This document shows, piece after piece, positions 25,167 to 34,742 of a stretch of DNA of 43,490 bases; within the stretch, counting starts at the first letter, position 1; the number at the start of each line of letters is the position of its first letter. The notes beneath the pieces are model-generated. The model was not told the DNA's origin. It ran no database searches and was given only the letters and a program-made list of their open reading frames with translations. The translations under genes were made by a program, and so were the position numbers. This stretch comes from an uncultured Mediterranea sp. (GTDB taxonomy: Bacteria > Bacteroidota > Bacteroidia > Bacteroidales > Bacteroidaceae). The stretch covers positions 1-43,490 of the forward strand of contig CAMACX010000024.1 in NCBI GenBank assembly GCA_945831575.1. The letters are read 5' to 3'.

Positions 25167-28100
25167 TCACTTCAGTCGTTCGATGTAGAGGTCGTATTGC
25201 TGGTTGAGCTTCTCCTCGTAGGTGGGGGCCAGGGTCGAATGGTACTCCTTCATCATCTTCACCTCGGCATCGAGCACCGCCCAATGGTATTCAAACTCGT
25301 GGGTGGAAATCATGAAGCGGCTGTCATCCAGGCTGATGTAGAAGTTCATGTACTCCAGCGCCTTGTCGGCCAACACCTTCATGATGGCATCACCCTGCTC
25401 CATCTCACCCAGTTGGTAGTAGGCACGCGCCATCTGGGCCGCACCATTCTGCCAGTCGTAGGGTACGTTGTAGGCTGGGATGACTTTCTCGGCATACTGT
25501 AGTGCCTCGCGGGCCTTCTCCGTCTGTCCTTCGGTCATCAGCTGCTGGATGAGCTGAGAGAAGACGCGTCGGTGCGTGTAGCACATGCGCATGGCATTCT
25601 CATCGATGTAGATGCCCGGCTTATCAATGCCGCCGAAGCGGAACTTGTGCATGAGGTTGTCGTACATCTTTTCCGAGTCAATCTTCACCCCTGTCTTGTT
25701 GGTGTCAAAAGGTGTGAATCGGTAGGCCAATCCCTCCTGGACGAAGTGGTTCTGCATACCGAGTTGCTCGTCCGAGCCTACGCTGATAGCCATGTAGATG
25801 GGGCGTTCCCAGTTGGCCTCGGCCAGCATTTCCAGCATCATCAGGTCCTTCTTGTAGAGGGCGCGTTTACCTTTGAGGGAGATGTGCATGTAGTCGGGGA
25901 TGGAGTCACCCGGGATGATCATGCCGCTGCGGCGTACCGCTTCCTTGTCCACCTTGAGCACGATGCTGTCTGTGGGGATCACCTTCAGTTCCTCGTCCTT
26001 GGCGTTGCGCACCCAGTGCTTCAAGATGTTCTGAAGTTCGTAGGGGTTCTCACCAAATTCGCGCTTCACATTGACCATCGCTTCAGGATTTCCGTCCAGA
26101 CTCTCCTTCTCAGCCTGAGCATAGAGCGCGTCGATGCTCTTCTTGTACTCCGGCTTGACGGGAATGTATTCATTGGTGCCTTCCACGTACTCCATGCGGT
26201 CCCAGGAGATGGGGAGCGAGGGGCTGTCGTAGGCCGGGCGCTTCATCTGGTCGATGTACCAGTCGGTCTGCAGGTAGGAGAGGTTGCAAGTGCGGGTATC
26301 GGTGCGGAAACTTTCCGTCTCCTGGTTGTACCACAGGGGGAAGGTATCGTTGTCGCCGTTGGTGTAGATAATGGGGTTGCCCGTCTCCTGGAGCGACATC
26401 ATGTAGTTCTGTCCGAAGTCACGGCAGAGATAACGGTCGCTGCGGTCGTGGTCATCCCACGTCTGCGAGGCCATCTGGATGGGTACGAGCAAGCAAATCA
26501 GCACGGTTACCGAGGCCAGGACCACACCCGGGCCGTCCTGCTTCCCGGCAGCTTTCTTCTGCAGCAGCCGCTGCACGCCCTCCATCACACCGGCCACACC
26601 CATGCCAATCCAGATGGCGAAGGCGTAGAACGATCCTGCATAGGCATAGTCGCGTTCACGCGGCTGACTCGGTGTCTGGTTCAGGTAGAGCACGATGGCG
26701 ATACCCGTCATGAAGAAAAGGAAGAAGACCACCCAGAACTGCTGCACACCCACGGCATGTTCCACGGTCTTGCCCTCAGCATTGGTCGTCGTGCGTGTAC
26801 GGTAAGCTTGCCACAGCAGGCCGATGATGCCCAGCAGCAGGGGGAGGCAGTAGAAGACGTTGCGTCCCTTGTTCTCTCGCAGCTCCGTGGGCAGCTTACT
26901 CTGGTCGCCCACCAGCATCTGGTCGATGAAGTCGATGCCCGTAATCCAGTTGCCATGCTCTATCTCACCGCTACCTTGTATATCATTCTGTCGTCCGGCA
27001 AAGTTCCACATGAAGTAGCGCCAGTACATCCAGTTGAGCTGATAGGAGAAGAAGAACTTGATGTTCTCCCACTGCGTGGGGATGTTCACCATCACCATGC
27101 TGCCGCACTGGTCGTAGGGTACATCCGTTCCCTTGATGTCCTGCCAAGCCTGGTACTCGCGCACATGGAGCGAACTGTACATCCGGGGGAAGAGCATATT
27201 CTGCGCATACTCATACTCCACGCGGCCCGGTATCTCGATGTACTGGTCCTTCTCCTCGGGGCTGGCCTTCTCCTTGCGGATCCACTTCGTACCGTTGTAC
27301 TTCACGCGGGGTACGCAGTAGCCATCCTCCACGTCGAGCGCCACCTTCGAGCTGAAGGCAGGTCCATAGAAGAGCGGACGCGTGCCGTACTGTTCACGTC
27401 CCAGGTATTCGCCCAGAGTGAAGATATCCTCCGGAGAATTCTGATCCATCGGCGTATTGGCCGTGGAGCGGATGACAATCAAGGCATACGAGGAGTAACC
27501 TACCACGATGAGCAGCGTGCAAAGCAGGGCGGTGTTCAGCGTACGTGCCGATACCCGCCAGCTCTCTTTCAGCTTCTTCTGTACCGAAGGGGAGAGGTAC
27601 AGCCACAGGGCGGCAATCACCAGCATACCGATGACTACCGATGTAGCACCATGGCCATAGAAGGGAATACCCAGCAAGGCAATGGCCAGCACAAACGACA
27701 GGCTCATACGCATCGGGTCGCGTTCGGTATAGCTTTCGTACGCCCCCCAGATTAAGGCAGTGGCCAGGCAGAGGATATAGACTATCACGCCTGTATTGAA
27801 AGGCATTCCCCAGGAGTTGACGAAGAGCAGTTCAAACCAACCGCCCACCTTTACAATGCCCGGTACAATGCCATAGAGTACGGCAGCCACCAGTACGCCG
27901 CTACCAGCAAGGGCCAATAAGGAACCTTTGGCTGTGGCTTGCGGCACCTTCTTGTAGTAATAGACCAGCACAATAGCCGGCAGGCAGAGCAAGTTGAGCA
28001 GGTGAACGCCGATACTCAGACCCGTCAGATAAGCTATCAGCACTAGCCAGCGGTCGCTATGTGGCTCATCGGCCACATCTTCCCACTTCAAGATCAGCCA

Positions 28101-28574
28101 GAAGACCACTGCGGTAAAGAGTGATGAGAAGGCATACACCTCTCCCTCGACGGCGCTGAACCAGAAGGTGTCGCTGAACGTATAGGCCAGCGCACCTACC
28201 ACACCACTTCCCATGGTGGTAATCAACTGGGCATTGGTCATCTCCTTGCTCTCCCACACCAACAGCTTGCGCACCAGGTGGGTAATACTCCAAAAGAGGA
28301 ACAGAATACAGGCCGCACTCATCAGCGCACTCATGTAGTTCACCATCTTAGCCACGGTGGTGACATCGGATGCCAACTGTGAGAAGAGGTTGGCTACCAA
28401 CATGAAGAAAGGTGCGCCGGGGGGGTGTCCTACTTCCAATTTATAGCCGGTGGTGATAAACTCGGGACAGTCCCAAAAGCTGGCGGTAGGTTCTATTGTC
28501 AAGCAATAAACCATGGCTGCAATCAGGAAGACAATCCACCCCGTCACGTTATTTACGGTGTTGTACTTTTTCAT
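25167..28574 (-). CDS. DUF2723 membrane protein, TMEM260-like probable glycosyltransferase
   Basis: A 1135-residue protein with many membrane helices in the first half (about residues 10-370, more near 565-690) and a large soluble C-terminal part (about 700-1135) with TPR-like helices near the end (EKAREALQYAEKVIP, YYQLGEMEQGDAIM). The segment FWDCPEFITTGYKLEVGHPP (about 34-53) is the DUF2723 signature; its acidic residues follow the first helix as in GT-C glycosyltransferases. Human TMEM260 of this family is a protein O-mannosyltransferase, so a similar role on periplasmic proteins is possible but unproven. First gene of a seven-gene run. A GTG at 28583 is a less likely start. Confidence 0.85.
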   Translation of the reverse strand: MKKYNTVNNVTGWIVFLIAAMVYCLTIEPTASFWDCPEFITTGYKLEVGHPPGAPFFMLVANLFSQLASDVTTVAKMVNYMSALMSAACILFLFWSITHLVRKLLVWESKEMTNAQLITTMGSGVVGALAYTFSDTFWFSAVEGEVYAFSSLFTAVVFWLILKWEDVADEPHSDRWLVLIAYLTGLSIGVHLLNLLCLPAIVLVYYYKKVPQATAKGSLLALAGSGVLVAAVLYGIVPGIVKVGGWFELLFVNSWGMPFNTGVIVYILCLATALIWGAYESYTERDPMRMSLSFVLAIALLGIPFYGHGATSVVIGMLVIAALWLYLSPSVQKKLKESWRVSARTLNTALLCTLLIVVGYSSYALIVIRSTANTPMDQNSPEDIFTLGEYLGREQYGTRPLFYGPAFSSKVALDVEDGYCVPRVKYNGTKWIRKEKASPEEKDQYIEIPGRVEYEYAQNMLFPRMYSSLHVREYQAWQDIKGTDVPYDQCGSMVMVNIPTQWENIKFFFSYQLNWMYWRYFMWNFAGRQNDIQGSGEIEHGNWITGIDFIDQMLVGDQSKLPTELRENKGRNVFYCLPLLLGIIGLLWQAYRTRTTTNAEGKTVEHAVGVQQFWVVFFLFFMTGIAIVLYLNQTPSQPRERDYAYAGSFYAFAIWIGMGVAGVMEGVQRLLQKKAAGKQDGPGVVLASVTVLICLLVPIQMASQTWDDHDRSDRYLCRDFGQNYMMSLQETGNPIIYTNGDNDTFPLWYNQETESFRTDTRTCNLSYLQTDWYIDQMKRPAYDSPSLPISWDRMEYVEGTNEYIPVKPEYKKSIDALYAQAEKESLDGNPEAMVNVKREFGENPYELQNILKHWVRNAKDEELKVIPTDSIVLKVDKEAVRRSGMIIPGDSIPDYMHISLKGKRALYKKDLMMLEMLAEANWERPIYMAISVGSDEQLGMQNHFVQEGLAYRFTPFDTNKTGVKIDSEKMYDNLMHKFRFGGIDKPGIYIDENAMRMCYTHRRVFSQLIQQLMTEGQTEKAREALQYAEKVIPAYNVPYDWQNGAAQMARAYYQLGEMEQGDAIMKVLADKALEYMNFYISLDDSRFMISTHEFEYHWAVLDAEVKMMKEYHSTLAPTYEEKLNQQYDLYIERLK

Positions 28575-28817
28575 CGCTGTCACTTATCCTAATGTTTTTT
28601 AATCGTTAATATCAGTCACATTCAAGCTGCGAAGATAGCGATTTGTTGTCTAATTCCATGGGAAAAGTGCCAAATATTTAGGATAGATTAGGAATGATGC
28701 TGAATTGTATCATGATTTGCTTATTTATTATTAGTTTATTTCTCTCATTTCGCCTACTTTTGTACGTTCTTAAGCGTGATTACCATGTAGAAACAATAAT
28801 TATAAACAATAGATAAA
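28575..28817. promoter_or_regulatory. Divergent control region of DUF2723 and esterase genes
   Basis: A+T-rich 243-base spacer. Plus-strand -7 box TACTTTTG at 28755-28762 serves the sialate O-acetylesterase, with only a weak -33 (TTAG at 28731-28734). On the minus strand TATCTTCG at 28630-28637 is one base from TAnnTTTG and may serve the long run starting with DUF2723. Confidence 0.5.
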
Positions 28818-30269
28818 ATGAATAAGAAGTTTTGTTTTTTACTCGTAGTGCTCTGTCTGAGCGCTGCCTCTTACTTAAATGCTCAATTCAGGCTCTCCTC
28901 GCTGGTGAGCGACGGTATGGTCTTGCAGCAGCAGACCAATGTTCGTCTCTGGGGTGCCGCTGATGCAGGAAAAGAAATCAAGGTCGTTGCTTCTTGGGAT
29001 GCACAGAACAGCCATGCAGCTCGTACTGACCGTGACGGGCGTTGGGTGATTACCTTGCCCACTCCTGAGGCATCGTTCACTCCGTGGGAGATTTCCTTTT
29101 TTGATGGGAAAAAGCCATTGCTTACCATCAAGGATGTGCTGGTGGGTGAAGTATGGCTGGCCGGCGGACAGAGCAATATGCAGATGCCGCTCAAGGGATT
29201 TCCTGGTTGCTGCGTGGAGAATGGGCTGGATGAGGCCATTGCCGCGCATCGTACGGACGGCGTGCGCATGTTCAATGTGCCGATGAAGCAGGAGATGCAA
29301 CCGCAGGAGTGGTGCGGTGGACGGTGGATGAATACCTCCAGTTTTACGGACATGATGGAGTTCAGTGCCACGGCGTGGTTTTTCGCTTCACAGCTGCGTA
29401 ATGCGCTGCATGTGCCTGTAGGTATCGTCAACATTGCCTATGGTGGTACGCGTGTAGAGGGGTGGTTGCCTCGTGAGATTCTTGAGACCTATCCTGATGT
29501 CAGCCTCGATCCCAAGGAGATGGAGAAGCTGACCGACTATCATCGTCCTATGTTGACCTACAATGCCATGTTCGTGCCTGCCCATCTTTATACGGTGAAG
29601 GGCATCATCTGGTATCAAGGATGTAGCAACGTAGGTGCTCATGCCCAGTATGCCGACCGCCTTACTACCATGGTAGAGCATTGGCGTAAGGAGTTGGCCC
29701 TGGGTGAGATACCGTTCTATATGGTGGAGATAGCTCCCTATCGTTACAACGACCAGACGAATGGTACCGCAGGAGCTTTGCTTCGTGAAGCACAGCAAGA
29801 GGCAGCCAGCCGCATACCCCATAGTGGGTTGGTAAGCACCAATGACCTGGTGGACGACTTTGAGCAATTCAATATCCATCCTCGCAAGAAGAGTTTTGTA
29901 GGTCATCGCCTCTGCTATATGGCGCTCAACAAGACCTACGGTTTCCATTCTGTTTGCTGCGAAGGGCCCCACTACACCAAGTGGCAGCCCAAGGGCAATG
30001 AGGCATGGGTCAGCTTCGACCGACTGGACATGGGCATTTGTCGAAACTATGACATCCGTGGTTTTGAGGTAGCTGGTGAGGATAAGGTATTCTATCCGGC
30101 AGATAAGGTATGGCTCCATTGGCAAACCAACGAGGTGGTGGTGTCGTCAGAGAAGGTTGCTGCTCCCGTGGCTGTGCGCTACGGCTTCCGTGACTTCCTT
30201 CCAGGAACCTTGATTGGAGGCAACCAACTGCCCGCCTTCCCCTTCCGATCCGACCGGTGGGAAGAGTAG
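28818..30269 (+). CDS. Sialate O-acetylesterase, secreted
   Basis: A 483-residue SGNH-type esterase with a signal peptide (cut after NAQ, about residue 23). Catalytic Ser119 in GGQSNMQMPL and His354 in FNIHPRKK, with a nearby Asp (346/347), as in the sialate O-acetylesterase family. A second conserved block is IIWYQGCSNV (263-272). It removes O-acetyl groups from sialic acid or from plant glycans; members vary. It opens host sialoglycans to sialidases, though no sialidase is in the window. Its stop codon is one base from the stop of the convergent znuC gene. Confidence 0.88.
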   Translation: MNKKFCFLLVVLCLSAASYLNAQFRLSSLVSDGMVLQQQTNVRLWGAADAGKEIKVVASWDAQNSHAARTDRDGRWVITLPTPEASFTPWEISFFDGKKPLLTIKDVLVGEVWLAGGQSNMQMPLKGFPGCCVENGLDEAIAAHRTDGVRMFNVPMKQEMQPQEWCGGRWMNTSSFTDMMEFSATAWFFASQLRNALHVPVGIVNIAYGGTRVEGWLPREILETYPDVSLDPKEMEKLTDYHRPMLTYNAMFVPAHLYTVKGIIWYQGCSNVGAHAQYADRLTTMVEHWRKELALGEIPFYMVEIAPYRYNDQTNGTAGALLREAQQEAASRIPHSGLVSTNDLVDDFEQFNIHPRKKSFVGHRLCYMALNKTYGFHSVCCEGPHYTKWQPKGNEAWVSFDRLDMGICRNYDIRGFEVAGEDKVFYPADKVWLHWQTNEVVVSSEKVAAPVAVRYGFRDFLPGTLIGGNQLPAFPFRSDRWEE

Positions 30270-30270
30270 G

Positions 30271-30960
30271 TCAGTCGTTTAAGGTAATCCCCTCTGTGGT
30301 TGGATAGTAGGTTAACTCTCTATCCACCACAGCCAAGGAGCGGGCATGGCGAAGCAGGGAGTCGGTGTCGTGGCTCACCATCACGATGGCGCATCGTACG
30401 TTCAGTTCATCGAGCAGTTCATAGAGACGGGCCTCGGTGCGCTTGTCGATGTAGGTCCCTGGTTCATCCAGTACGAGCACTTCAGGATTGGAGACTACGG
30501 CACGGCCTAGTAATACCCGTTGCAGCTCTCCTCCGCTCAAAGCACCTATTGGCCGTTGTTCCATCCCCTCCAACCCCATGCGGGCAATCACTTCCTTGGC
30601 TCGCTTCTGTTCATCATGATTCCATCTAGATAGGAGACCTGTCTCGGCAATGAGGCCTGAGAGGACGGTGTCCCATACCGTAATCGGGAACTTCTTGTCG
30701 ATGTGGCTATATTGCGGCAGGTAGCCTAGGCGTAAGGCTCTCTTCTCTTCAACCTGCCCTTGAGGCGAATGGAATAGAATCTCTCCCTCTTGCGGCTCCA
30801 ACAGACCGAGGATGCACTTCAGCAGCGTGGTCTTTCCACCCCCGTTTGGCCCCACAATCCCAAGAAAGTCGTTCGGAAAGATGGAGAGGTTGACATGGTG
30901 CAACACCTGTTGCCGGCCATAGCCTGCAGTGAGGTTCTTGATTTCTATCAGGGGGGTCAT
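30271..30960 (-). CDS. znuC: Metal ABC transporter ATP-binding protein, ZnuC-like
   Basis: A 229-residue ABC ATPase. Walker A GPNGGGKTT (near 36-44), Q-loop PQYSHIDKKFPITVWDTV (typical of the zinc/manganese group), signature LSGGELQR (near 140-147), Walker B VLVLDEP, and His in VSHD. The ATG overlaps the znuA stop (ATGA), which settles the start and implies coupled translation. It would power import with ZnuA, but no permease gene (znuB) is found in the window. Confidence 0.88.
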   Translation of the reverse strand: MTPLIEIKNLTAGYGRQQVLHHVNLSIFPNDFLGIVGPNGGGKTTLLKCILGLLEPQEGEILFHSPQGQVEEKRALRLGYLPQYSHIDKKFPITVWDTVLSGLIAETGLLSRWNHDEQKRAKEVIARMGLEGMEQRPIGALSGGELQRVLLGRAVVSNPEVLVLDEPGTYIDKRTEARLYELLDELNVRCAIVMVSHDTDSLLRHARSLAVVDRELTYYPTTEGITLND

Positions 30961-31925
30961 GGTGCGGTAGAGGTTAGGGTAAGAGCTTTGGCTGTGGCAA
31001 TCAGCTCCTCTTCCCAATGATAGGAGAGTGGATTGATATGGATGATGTGCGCTCCCGTCTGCTTGGCGATGGCCTCAGCATTCCGGCTATCAAACTCCGG
31101 TTGGATGAAGATAACTTTGACATGGTTTGCCTTGCAGAGTTCGTTGAGTTCCTTCATGCGGGCAGCTGAAGGCTCCTTGCCATCGGTCTCGATGGCGATC
31201 TGCGTCAAGCCATAGTCGCGGGCAAAGTAGGAGAGTGCCGGATGATAAATCATGAAAGCTTCTGATGCCTCGGGCTTGGAAAGCCACTCTCTGATCAGGC
31301 TGTCGCATCGGTCAATCCGTTGGCAGAGTGTATCATAGCGCAGGCGGTAGCTCTCCGCATGAGGTTTGTCGAGAGTAATCATGGCTTTCAGGATATTGCC
31401 CGCGATAATTCGTGCGTTGGCAGGTGAGTTCCACACGTGGGGCTCTACACCTCCTTCAGCATCTGAAGTGGTATGGTGTTCCTCTTCCTCGTAATTTCCG
31501 GGCTTATCATCATGATGGTGGTGATGCGCATGGTGGCTGTCATAAATCAAGTCAATACCTTCTGACATGTTCATGAAGGGTACATGGGGGGCATTCTCCG
31601 CCAACCGAGAGTTCCATATTAACTCATACCCTACATAGCCAATGCGCAAGCAGGCTTTGCTTTCGGCCAGCTGAGCCAGCTGACGAGGCGTGGGGTCGTA
31701 TGTCTCCGGGCTGGCTCCATTGGGTACCAGCGTCTCCACTTTCCAGTCAGGTCCGGCAATTGCCTCAGTAAAATAGCGTAGAGGCTCAATGCTGACGGTT
31801 ATCACCTGTTGGTCAGCCTTGCTCTCCCCATCTCTTTTGGAGCTGCAACTGCTCCACGTCAGTCCTACCATCAGACCCACAAGTAGCATCAAGGCTACGT
31901 TGATTATCTTTGCATTCCTAATCAT
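30957..31925 (-). CDS. znuA: Zinc ABC transporter substrate-binding lipoprotein, ZnuA-like
   Basis: A 322-residue lipoprotein with Cys27 in LTWSSC. It binds metal outside the inner membrane. There is a His-rich loop (131-138, seven His of eight residues, more at 150-151), typical of zinc-binding ZnuA. Likely site residues are His163 in EPHVW, His228 in MIYHPALSYF and Asp279 in PEFDSRNA. A longer frame to a GTG at 31967 lies inside a heptad array, so the ATG at 31925 was chosen. Confidence 0.9.
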   Translation of the reverse strand: MIRNAKIINVALMLLVGLMVGLTWSSCSSKRDGESKADQQVITVSIEPLRYFTEAIAGPDWKVETLVPNGASPETYDPTPRQLAQLAESKACLRIGYVGYELIWNSRLAENAPHVPFMNMSEGIDLIYDSHHAHHHHHDDKPGNYEEEEHHTTSDAEGGVEPHVWNSPANARIIAGNILKAMITLDKPHAESYRLRYDTLCQRIDRCDSLIREWLSKPEASEAFMIYHPALSYFARDYGLTQIAIETDGKEPSAARMKELNELCKANHVKVIFIQPEFDSRNAEAIAKQTGAHIIHINPLSYHWEEELIATAKALTLTSTAP

Positions 31926-31963
31926 CCTATTATCATTGTTTTGAAGTTTGCAATCCGCATCAA

Positions 31964-31998
31964 TCACTAAACACTAATCACTAAACACTAATCACTAA
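31964..31998. repeat. Heptad array, family A (site A3)
   Basis: Five plus-strand units alternating TCACTAA and ACACTAA. On the coding strand each contains TAG (TTAGTGA or TTAGTGT). It lies between the YqaA/DedA stop (32006) and znuA. Confidence 0.9.
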
Positions 31999-32005
31999 AA
32001 AATGT

Positions 32006-32473
32006 TCACATCACCAACTGGAGGGTCTCCTGCATGGCCCATAACAAGACGATGTATCTCAGCAGCTTACCGAGCATCATAGAGAGCGTAGTCACCGTAA
32101 TGTTGCTTCGCATAAAGCCCAGGGCTACAGCCAGTACGCCCCCCACGAATGGCAGGAAGGCGAAGAATGCCATCATCGCACCCTTACCTTGCAGGAAAAG
32201 CTGCATCCGGTCCACCTTATCCTGCTTGACGTGCAGGTAGCGTTCAATCCAGTCCGTTCGTCCTGCCCATCCCATGCCGTAGCAGGTCATGCCTCCTAAC
32301 GTGTTGCCTAAGGTAGCCAGCACGAGGCACGCCATCGGATTCAGTCCTAACTTGACTAGCGTAAGGAGTACAATCTCCGAGCTGAATGGAATCAGGCTCC
32401 CGGCTAAAAAAGCAGATAGAAACAGTCCCGGATAGCCCCAGTCAATCAGCCATTGTACCAATATATCAATCAT
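32006..32473 (-). CDS. YqaA/DedA-type small membrane protein
   Basis: A 155-residue inner-membrane protein, with a VTT/SNARE-associated-like fold: DWGYPGLFLSAFLAGSLIPFSSEIVLLTLV near the start and GNTLGGMTCYGMG (about 56-68). Short for DedA, normal for YqaA. DedA relatives move lipids or help proton homeostasis; this one is not known. The ATG overlaps the stop of the upstream membrane gene (ATGA). Confidence 0.85.
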   Translation of the reverse strand: MIDILVQWLIDWGYPGLFLSAFLAGSLIPFSSEIVLLTLVKLGLNPMACLVLATLGNTLGGMTCYGMGWAGRTDWIERYLHVKQDKVDRMQLFLQGKGAMMAFFAFLPFVGGVLAVALGFMRSNITVTTLSMMLGKLLRYIVLLWAMQETLQLVM

Positions 32474-33423
32474 TGTTGCCAGATATTATAAATAAACAAA
32501 ATCACCAGTCCTATCAACGCACACAGGAAGAAAATGTTGCTGCTCTTGCTGTGTGTCAGCACGAACAGGTGGCCAGCCAAGATGCTCACGCCAATCAGCA
32601 GCGACGCAATCCAATAAGCACAGTAAGCCGGAAATAGAAATACTCCAGCAAAAAGCACTGCATTCAGCAGAATCAGGAACTGCAGGTAGGCTCTCGTACG
32701 CAATTTGTCGTCAAGACTAGCCAGCCAGCAATGGGCGGCACTGACCACGAAGAGCAGGGCTAGATAAATCAAAGCCCCGACACTCCAAGGTTGCAACACC
32801 TGGATGGAATCACTTGCAGGCACCCACTTTGCCGCCAACTCCGGAAAGAGTGTCCATTGCTGCTGCCATACCACGTAACCGAAGAGGAACCAATAAGGGA
32901 GCAACAAGCCCACCATGGAGGCAAAAAAGCTCCGAAGCGAGAGCGACTGAAACATGTAACTCCCAATCCAATAGATTGGCACCACATAGATCAGTGGAGG
33001 AAACAACAGACTCCCTACCCCAAGGCAGACAAAAGTATGAAACAGCATACCTGAGGGCTGCGTCTGCTGATAACTGCTAAAGAGGAAGAAGAAGGAGGCC
33101 AGTAGGGTTGCCGCAGCCAGGTTACCTGCATGCAGCTGATGCAACATGGGACAAACAGATACCAAAAGAAAATAGATGGCGGTCTGTACCGAAGCCCTCA
33201 TGCGGATGAGTGCAAACGTGTTGTTGAGTACGATAAGGAAATAGCCGGTAGCTCCACACAGCAAAAGGCTGATGATACGGTTGATCCACGAGGAAGACCC
33301 CTCCGATTCCGGCAAGAGGAAGTCGGTAGTCATCTGGCAGATAGCCGATATCAAGATAGCAGCGGGCAGGGTCCACCTGCCCGCTGTAATCGTATTTTGC
33401 AATCTCCGGCTACGGTTTATCAT
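32470..33423 (-). CDS. Hypothetical multi-pass membrane protein
   Basis: A 317-residue protein with about nine hydrophobic helices and short loops; not recognised at family level. It shows a short basic N-terminus (MINRSRRLQ) and no catalytic motif. It overlaps the stop of purD and the start of the YqaA gene by ATGA each, so it is translated with them. Location between purine synthesis and a lipid/transport-like gene gives no clear function. Confidence 0.75.
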   Translation of the reverse strand: MINRSRRLQNTITAGRWTLPAAILISAICQMTTDFLLPESEGSSSWINRIISLLLCGATGYFLIVLNNTFALIRMRASVQTAIYFLLVSVCPMLHQLHAGNLAAATLLASFFFLFSSYQQTQPSGMLFHTFVCLGVGSLLFPPLIYVVPIYWIGSYMFQSLSLRSFFASMVGLLLPYWFLFGYVVWQQQWTLFPELAAKWVPASDSIQVLQPWSVGALIYLALLFVVSAAHCWLASLDDKLRTRAYLQFLILLNAVLFAGVFLFPAYCAYWIASLLIGVSILAGHLFVLTHSKSSNIFFLCALIGLVILFIYNIWQQ

Positions 33424-34694
33424 AGGTCAAATCCGATGTCGCGGCGGAAATATTTCTTCTCGAAGTCAATCAGTTGTGCAGCCTTGAAGCAGTGGCTCAG
33501 GGCATCAGCCTTATCGTTACCATAGGAGCAGACAGCGATTACGCGTCCGCCGTTGGTCACGATGCCCTGCTCGTTGCGAGCCGTTCCGGCGTGGAAGAGA
33601 ATGCTTCCGGTAGCTGTTGCTTCATCCAGCCCACTCATCAGCTTCCCTTTCTCGTAGGCTTCGGGATAGCCCCCGCTCACCAGCATGACACAGGTCGCTG
33701 TGCGCTCGTCAATCTCCAGCGTACGCTGATCCAGGTCGCCGGCATCCACACCCTCCATCAAGTCAACCAGGTCGCTCTTGATGCGCAGCATGACACTCTC
33801 CGTCTCGGGATCACCCATGCGTACATTGTATTCAATCACCATCGGGTGACCTTCTACATTGATCAAACCCAGGAAGATGAAGCCCTTGTAGAGGATGCCC
33901 TCCTCCTTCAGACCGTTGACGGTAGGTTCGATGATACGGGTACGCACCTCTTCCATGAAGCGTTCGTCGGCAAACGGCACAGGGCTTACGCTGCCCATAC
34001 CGCCGGTGTTCAGCCCCTTGTCGCCTTCTCCGATACGCTTGTAGTCCTTCGCTACAGGCAATACCTTATAGTGTGTGCCATCCGTCATGACAAAGACTGA
34101 GCACTCAATGCCGCTCAGGAACTCTTCAATCACCACCGTAGCACTGGCGCTGCCGAACATGCCACCCAGCATCTCCTTCAGCTCCTTCTGAGCCTCCTCC
34201 AGGGTGGGCAGAATCAACACGCCCTTGCCGGCACAGAGTCCATCGGCCTTCAGTACATAGGGTGCCTTGAGCGTAGCGAGGAAGTCGAGTCCCTCCTGCA
34301 GATTGGCCGCTGTGATGCTCTTGTAGCGTGCCGTAGGGATGCCGTGGCGCATCATGAATTCCTTGGCAAACTCCTTGCTGCCCTCCATCTGTGCTCCTTG
34401 GGCCGTAGGGCCGATGATGGCGATGTGGCGGGTAGCCTCATCTGCCTTGAAGGTGTCATAGATACCCTTGACCAGCGGGTCCTCGGGACCTACCACGATC
34501 ATGTCAATGCCTTTTTCCAAGGCAAATGCTTTGAGAGCAGGGAAGTCGGTTGCCTTGATGGGTACGTTCTCACCCTGAGCCTCCGTTCCGGCATTTCCCG
34601 GAGCGATATAGAGTTTTTCTACACGTTTACTTTGGGCGATTTTCCATGCCAAGGCATGTTCGCGGCCGCCCGAGCCTAACAGTAATATCTTCAT
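33420..34694 (-). CDS. purD: Phosphoribosylamine-glycine ligase (GARS)
   Basis: A 424-residue ATP-grasp enzyme that joins glycine to 5-phosphoribosylamine in the second step of purine synthesis. N-domain [13 protein letters not shown] (8-20), ATP-grasp [11 protein letters not shown] (about 148-158), and [10 protein letters not shown] (about 232-241), which is a purD signature, plus [12 protein letters not shown] near 289-300 for metal and ATP. Normal length. A family A heptad array precedes it; it follows DPP4. Confidence 0.97.
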   Translation of the reverse strand: MKILLLGSGGREHALAWKIAQSKRVEKLYIAPGNAGTEAQGENVPIKATDFPALKAFALEKGIDMIVVGPEDPLVKGIYDTFKADEATRHIAIIGPTAQGAQMEGSKEFAKEFMMRHGIPTARYKSITAANLQEGLDFLATLKAPYVLKADGLCAGKGVLILPTLEEAQKELKEMLGGMFGSASATVVIEEFLSGIECSVFVMTDGTHYKVLPVAKDYKRIGEGDKGLNTGGMGSVSPVPFADERFMEEVRTRIIEPTVNGLKEEGILYKGFIFLGLINVEGHPMVIEYNVRMGDPETESVMLRIKSDLVDLMEGVDAGDLDQRTLEIDERTATCVMLVSGGYPEAYEKGKLMSGLDEATATGSILFHAGTARNEQGIVTNGGRVIAVCSYGNDKADALSHCFKAAQLIDFEKKYFRRDIGFDL

Positions 34695-34699
34695 TTCTT

Positions 34700-34731
34700 T
34701 AAGTGATTAGTGATTAGTGTTTAGTGATTAG
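34700..34731. repeat. Heptad array, family A (site A2)
   Basis: Plus-strand units TAAGTGA, TTAGTGA, TTAGTGT, TTAGTGA and a partial TTAG. It is inverted relative to sites A1 and A3, so on the coding strand each unit carries TAA instead of TAG. It fills the spacer between DPP4 and purD. Confidence 0.85.
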
Positions 34732-34742
34732 CCCTTTCCCTG

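Noticed and set aside
25572..27755. 727-residue open frame antisense to the DUF2723 gene
   Set aside because: Low-complexity His/Val/Leu-rich product, antisense to a well supported gene, with no promoter; same cause.
31926..31967. Longer ZnuA form from a GTG
   Set aside because: It lies inside a heptad array and would place polar residues before the lipoprotein signal peptide.
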